Program-made: the position numbers and the translations under genes | Assembly (NCBI GenBank): GCA_964577665.1 | Contig: CAZOBD010000220.1 | Coordinates: 1-5,652 of the forward strand | From: CAYVTD01 sp964577665 | GTDB taxonomy: Bacteria; Bacteroidota; Ignavibacteria; Kapaibacteriales; UBA2268 | DNA length: 5,652 nucleotides | Reading direction: 5' to 3' | Shown here: one piece after another, positions 4,654 to 5,652 of the stretch | Numbering within the stretch: the first letter of the stretch is position 1 | Layout: every line of letters begins with the position of its first letter | The notes under the pieces: generated by a model | The model's input: the letters and a program-made list of their open reading frames with translations, nothing else | The model's database searches: none | What the model was told of the DNA's origin: nothing

Positions 4654-4687
4654 GAGAAGACCGCTTCCGCAGAAATGGTCTTCTTTT
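4654..4687 (+). terminator. Intrinsic terminator without an obvious upstream gene
   Basis: AGAAGACC (4655-4662) and GGTCTTCT (4677-4684) form a perfect 8-bp stem around a 14-base loop that can itself pair (TTC/GAA), followed by TTTT and, after AG, TTTT again. The signal is plus-strand. The nearest plus-strand gene ends over 500 bases upstream, and the nitroreductase start is only 30 bases downstream. It may end readthrough from the J-domain operon or belong to an unrecognised small transcript. Confidence 0.65.
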
Positions 4688-4716
4688 AGTTTTGATTATA
4701 AATTAAGTTCTAAATT

Positions 4717-5421
4717 ATGATAAACTTGATAATTCTGCTTTCAGCTCTTTTTATTTTCACGGAATCTTGTGCCAAGAACAGCAATTCCGATAAAAATATG
4801 ACAAATATAATAAAATTACCCGCGCCAAGGTATGAAAGCGGTTTTTCGATAGAAGAAGCGCTAAAAAATCGTCGATCTGTCCGGCGCTATTCAGATGAAG
4901 CTCTCAGTCTGGAAGAAGTATCTCAAATTCTCTGGGCTTCATACGGAATTACCGAAAGGATGCCTCATCCCGATTTTTTAAGGGGCGGTTTAAGGACATC
5001 TCCATCAGCAGGGGCATTGTATCCTCTCGAAATATATCTTGCCGCCGGAAATGTAAAGAAACTGTCTCAAGGAGTTTACAAATTCGATTCAAGGAACCAC
5101 ACCCTAAAAAAAATCAAAGACGAGGATATTAGAATTGAACTGGCAAATGCTTCTCAAACCATGATGGAGCAGGCTCCGGCAGTAATTATCTATTCGGCTG
5201 TTTACCAAAGAACAACCCGGAAATACGGAGAAAGAGGACGTAATAGATACGTCCCTATGGAAGCGGGTCATTCAGCTCAAAATGCTGCTCTGCAGGCTGG
5301 AGCTTTAGGAATTGGCGTATGTACCGTAGGTGCATTTAATGATAACTTGGTAAAAAGCATTGTAGGAATGGATGAAAATGAAGAACCACTCTACCTCCTG
5401 CCGATGGGCAAACTTCCGTAA
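4717..5421 (+). CDS. SagB/ThcOx-type nitroreductase-family flavoprotein with lipoprotein-like N-terminus
   Basis: This 234-residue protein belongs to the nitroreductase superfamily, whose members bind FMN and form dimers. Visible landmarks are NRRSVRRYSDEALSLEEVSQILWASYGI (51-78) with the phosphate-binding RRSxR, RTSPSAGALYPLEIYLA (93-109), MEAGHSAQNAALQAGALGIG (181-200), and the closing PMGKL (229-233). The RTxPSAGALYP motif and short C-terminus fit the SagB/ThcOx group. No azole-forming partner or precursor peptide lies nearby, so a free-standing oxidoreductase is likelier than peptide modification. Residues 3-17 are hydrophobic and followed by C18 in FTESC, a relaxed lipobox that could make it an exported lipoprotein. 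An in-frame stop directly precedes the ATG, so no longer start exists. There is no clear ribosome site, and M28 is an alternative start that would give a cytoplasmic protein. Confidence 0.87.
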   Translation: MINLIILLSALFIFTESCAKNSNSDKNMTNIIKLPAPRYESGFSIEEALKNRRSVRRYSDEALSLEEVSQILWASYGITERMPHPDFLRGGLRTSPSAGALYPLEIYLAAGNVKKLSQGVYKFDSRNHTLKKIKDEDIRIELANASQTMMEQAPAVIIYSAVYQRTTRKYGERGRNRYVPMEAGHSAQNAALQAGALGIGVCTVGAFNDNLVKSIVGMDENEEPLYLLPMGKLP

Positions 5422-5490
5422 AGTTTATTATGTTCTTAGAATAATCGGTTGAAGAAAAACTCCTGCTTTCCAAAAGAGTATGATTTTCAT

Positions 5491-5533
5491 GCTCCCTTTT
5501 CCTACTGGGAAGAGCCCGGGATTGTTTTTGTTT
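5491..5533 (+). terminator. Possible terminator after the nitroreductase gene
   Basis: GCTC (5491-5494) pairs with GAGC (5512-5515) and TTCC (5499-5502) with GGAA (5508-5511), leaving a four-base bulge. CCGGGATTG and then a T-rich run follow at 5524-5533. It lies about 70 bases past the stop. The bulge and the gap before the T-run make it weaker than a canonical terminator. Confidence 0.35.
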
Positions 5534-5652
5534 GAGTTATGAATATTCCATTGACTTTTTTTTAGATTTAACATTCTCCGCAATAAAAGCAAAATCCTTA
5601 ACCCAACTTGCACGCTTATAGTCTAAAAACAACTATTTTTTGTGATTTTGTG

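Noticed and set aside
4474..4689. 71-codon frame across the palindromes to the orphan terminator
   Set aside because: Built from repeat fragments, with no ribosome site or domain; its end lies in the terminator stem.
5537..5632. Minus-strand open stretch reading ...KRASWVKDFAFIAENVKSKKKSMEYS then stop
   Set aside because: It looks somewhat protein-like and could be a gene remnant, but it is closed by an in-frame TAG after about 31 codons, has no start signal and matches nothing I recognise.

Overview
The window is AT-rich DNA from a bacterium that I cannot place to genus. The tRNA genes do not encode CCA. Several gene starts have GGAG-like ribosome sites. The intergenic DNA is full of short palindromes, a pattern I associate with anaerobic Spirochaetota, Cloacimonadota or Bacteroidota. 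That lineage guess is inference. It looks like an ordinary, repeat-rich chromosomal segment with one toxin-antitoxin operon, not a recognisable prophage or integrative element. I see no transposase, integrase, CRISPR array or rRNA.

Left part (1-1830): a minus-strand hemerythrin/RIC-like gene runs off the left edge. It is visibly AT-richer than the other genes and has no Shine-Dalgarno site, so it may have been acquired. A short GC-rich patch follows. Next comes a two-gene toxin-antitoxin operon: a ribbon-helix-helix antitoxin and a MazF/PemK-type RNase that overlap by ATGA, with a promoter and a pair of direct repeats that look like the autoregulatory operator. Downstream are a GC-rich hairpin, a degenerate 36-bp tandem repeat and a palindrome.

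Middle (1830-2830): an AT-rich stretch with no convincing protein gene, then a minus-strand tRNA pair, tRNA-Val(TAC) followed by tRNA-Leu(CAA). The pair has a plausible promoter, a terminator-like hairpin between the genes and a good intrinsic terminator after the second.

Right part (2832-5652): an AhpD/carboxymuconolactone-decarboxylase-like protein with its CxxC...H motif is followed 32 bases later by a coiled-coil protein with an internal J domain (HPD motif). These two probably form an operon. The end of the J-domain gene lies inside a 63-bp hairpin-bearing tandem repeat. From there to about 4690 is a repeat island of at least five different palindromic or direct-repeat elements, including a third partial copy of the 63-bp unit. 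The last gene is a SagB/ThcOx-type nitroreductase with a hydrophobic, lipoprotein-like N-terminus.

The most interesting material is the repeat island fused to the J-domain gene, the direct-repeat operator of the toxin-antitoxin operon, and the compositional contrast of the hemerythrin gene. I did not find a convincing new multi-gene system.
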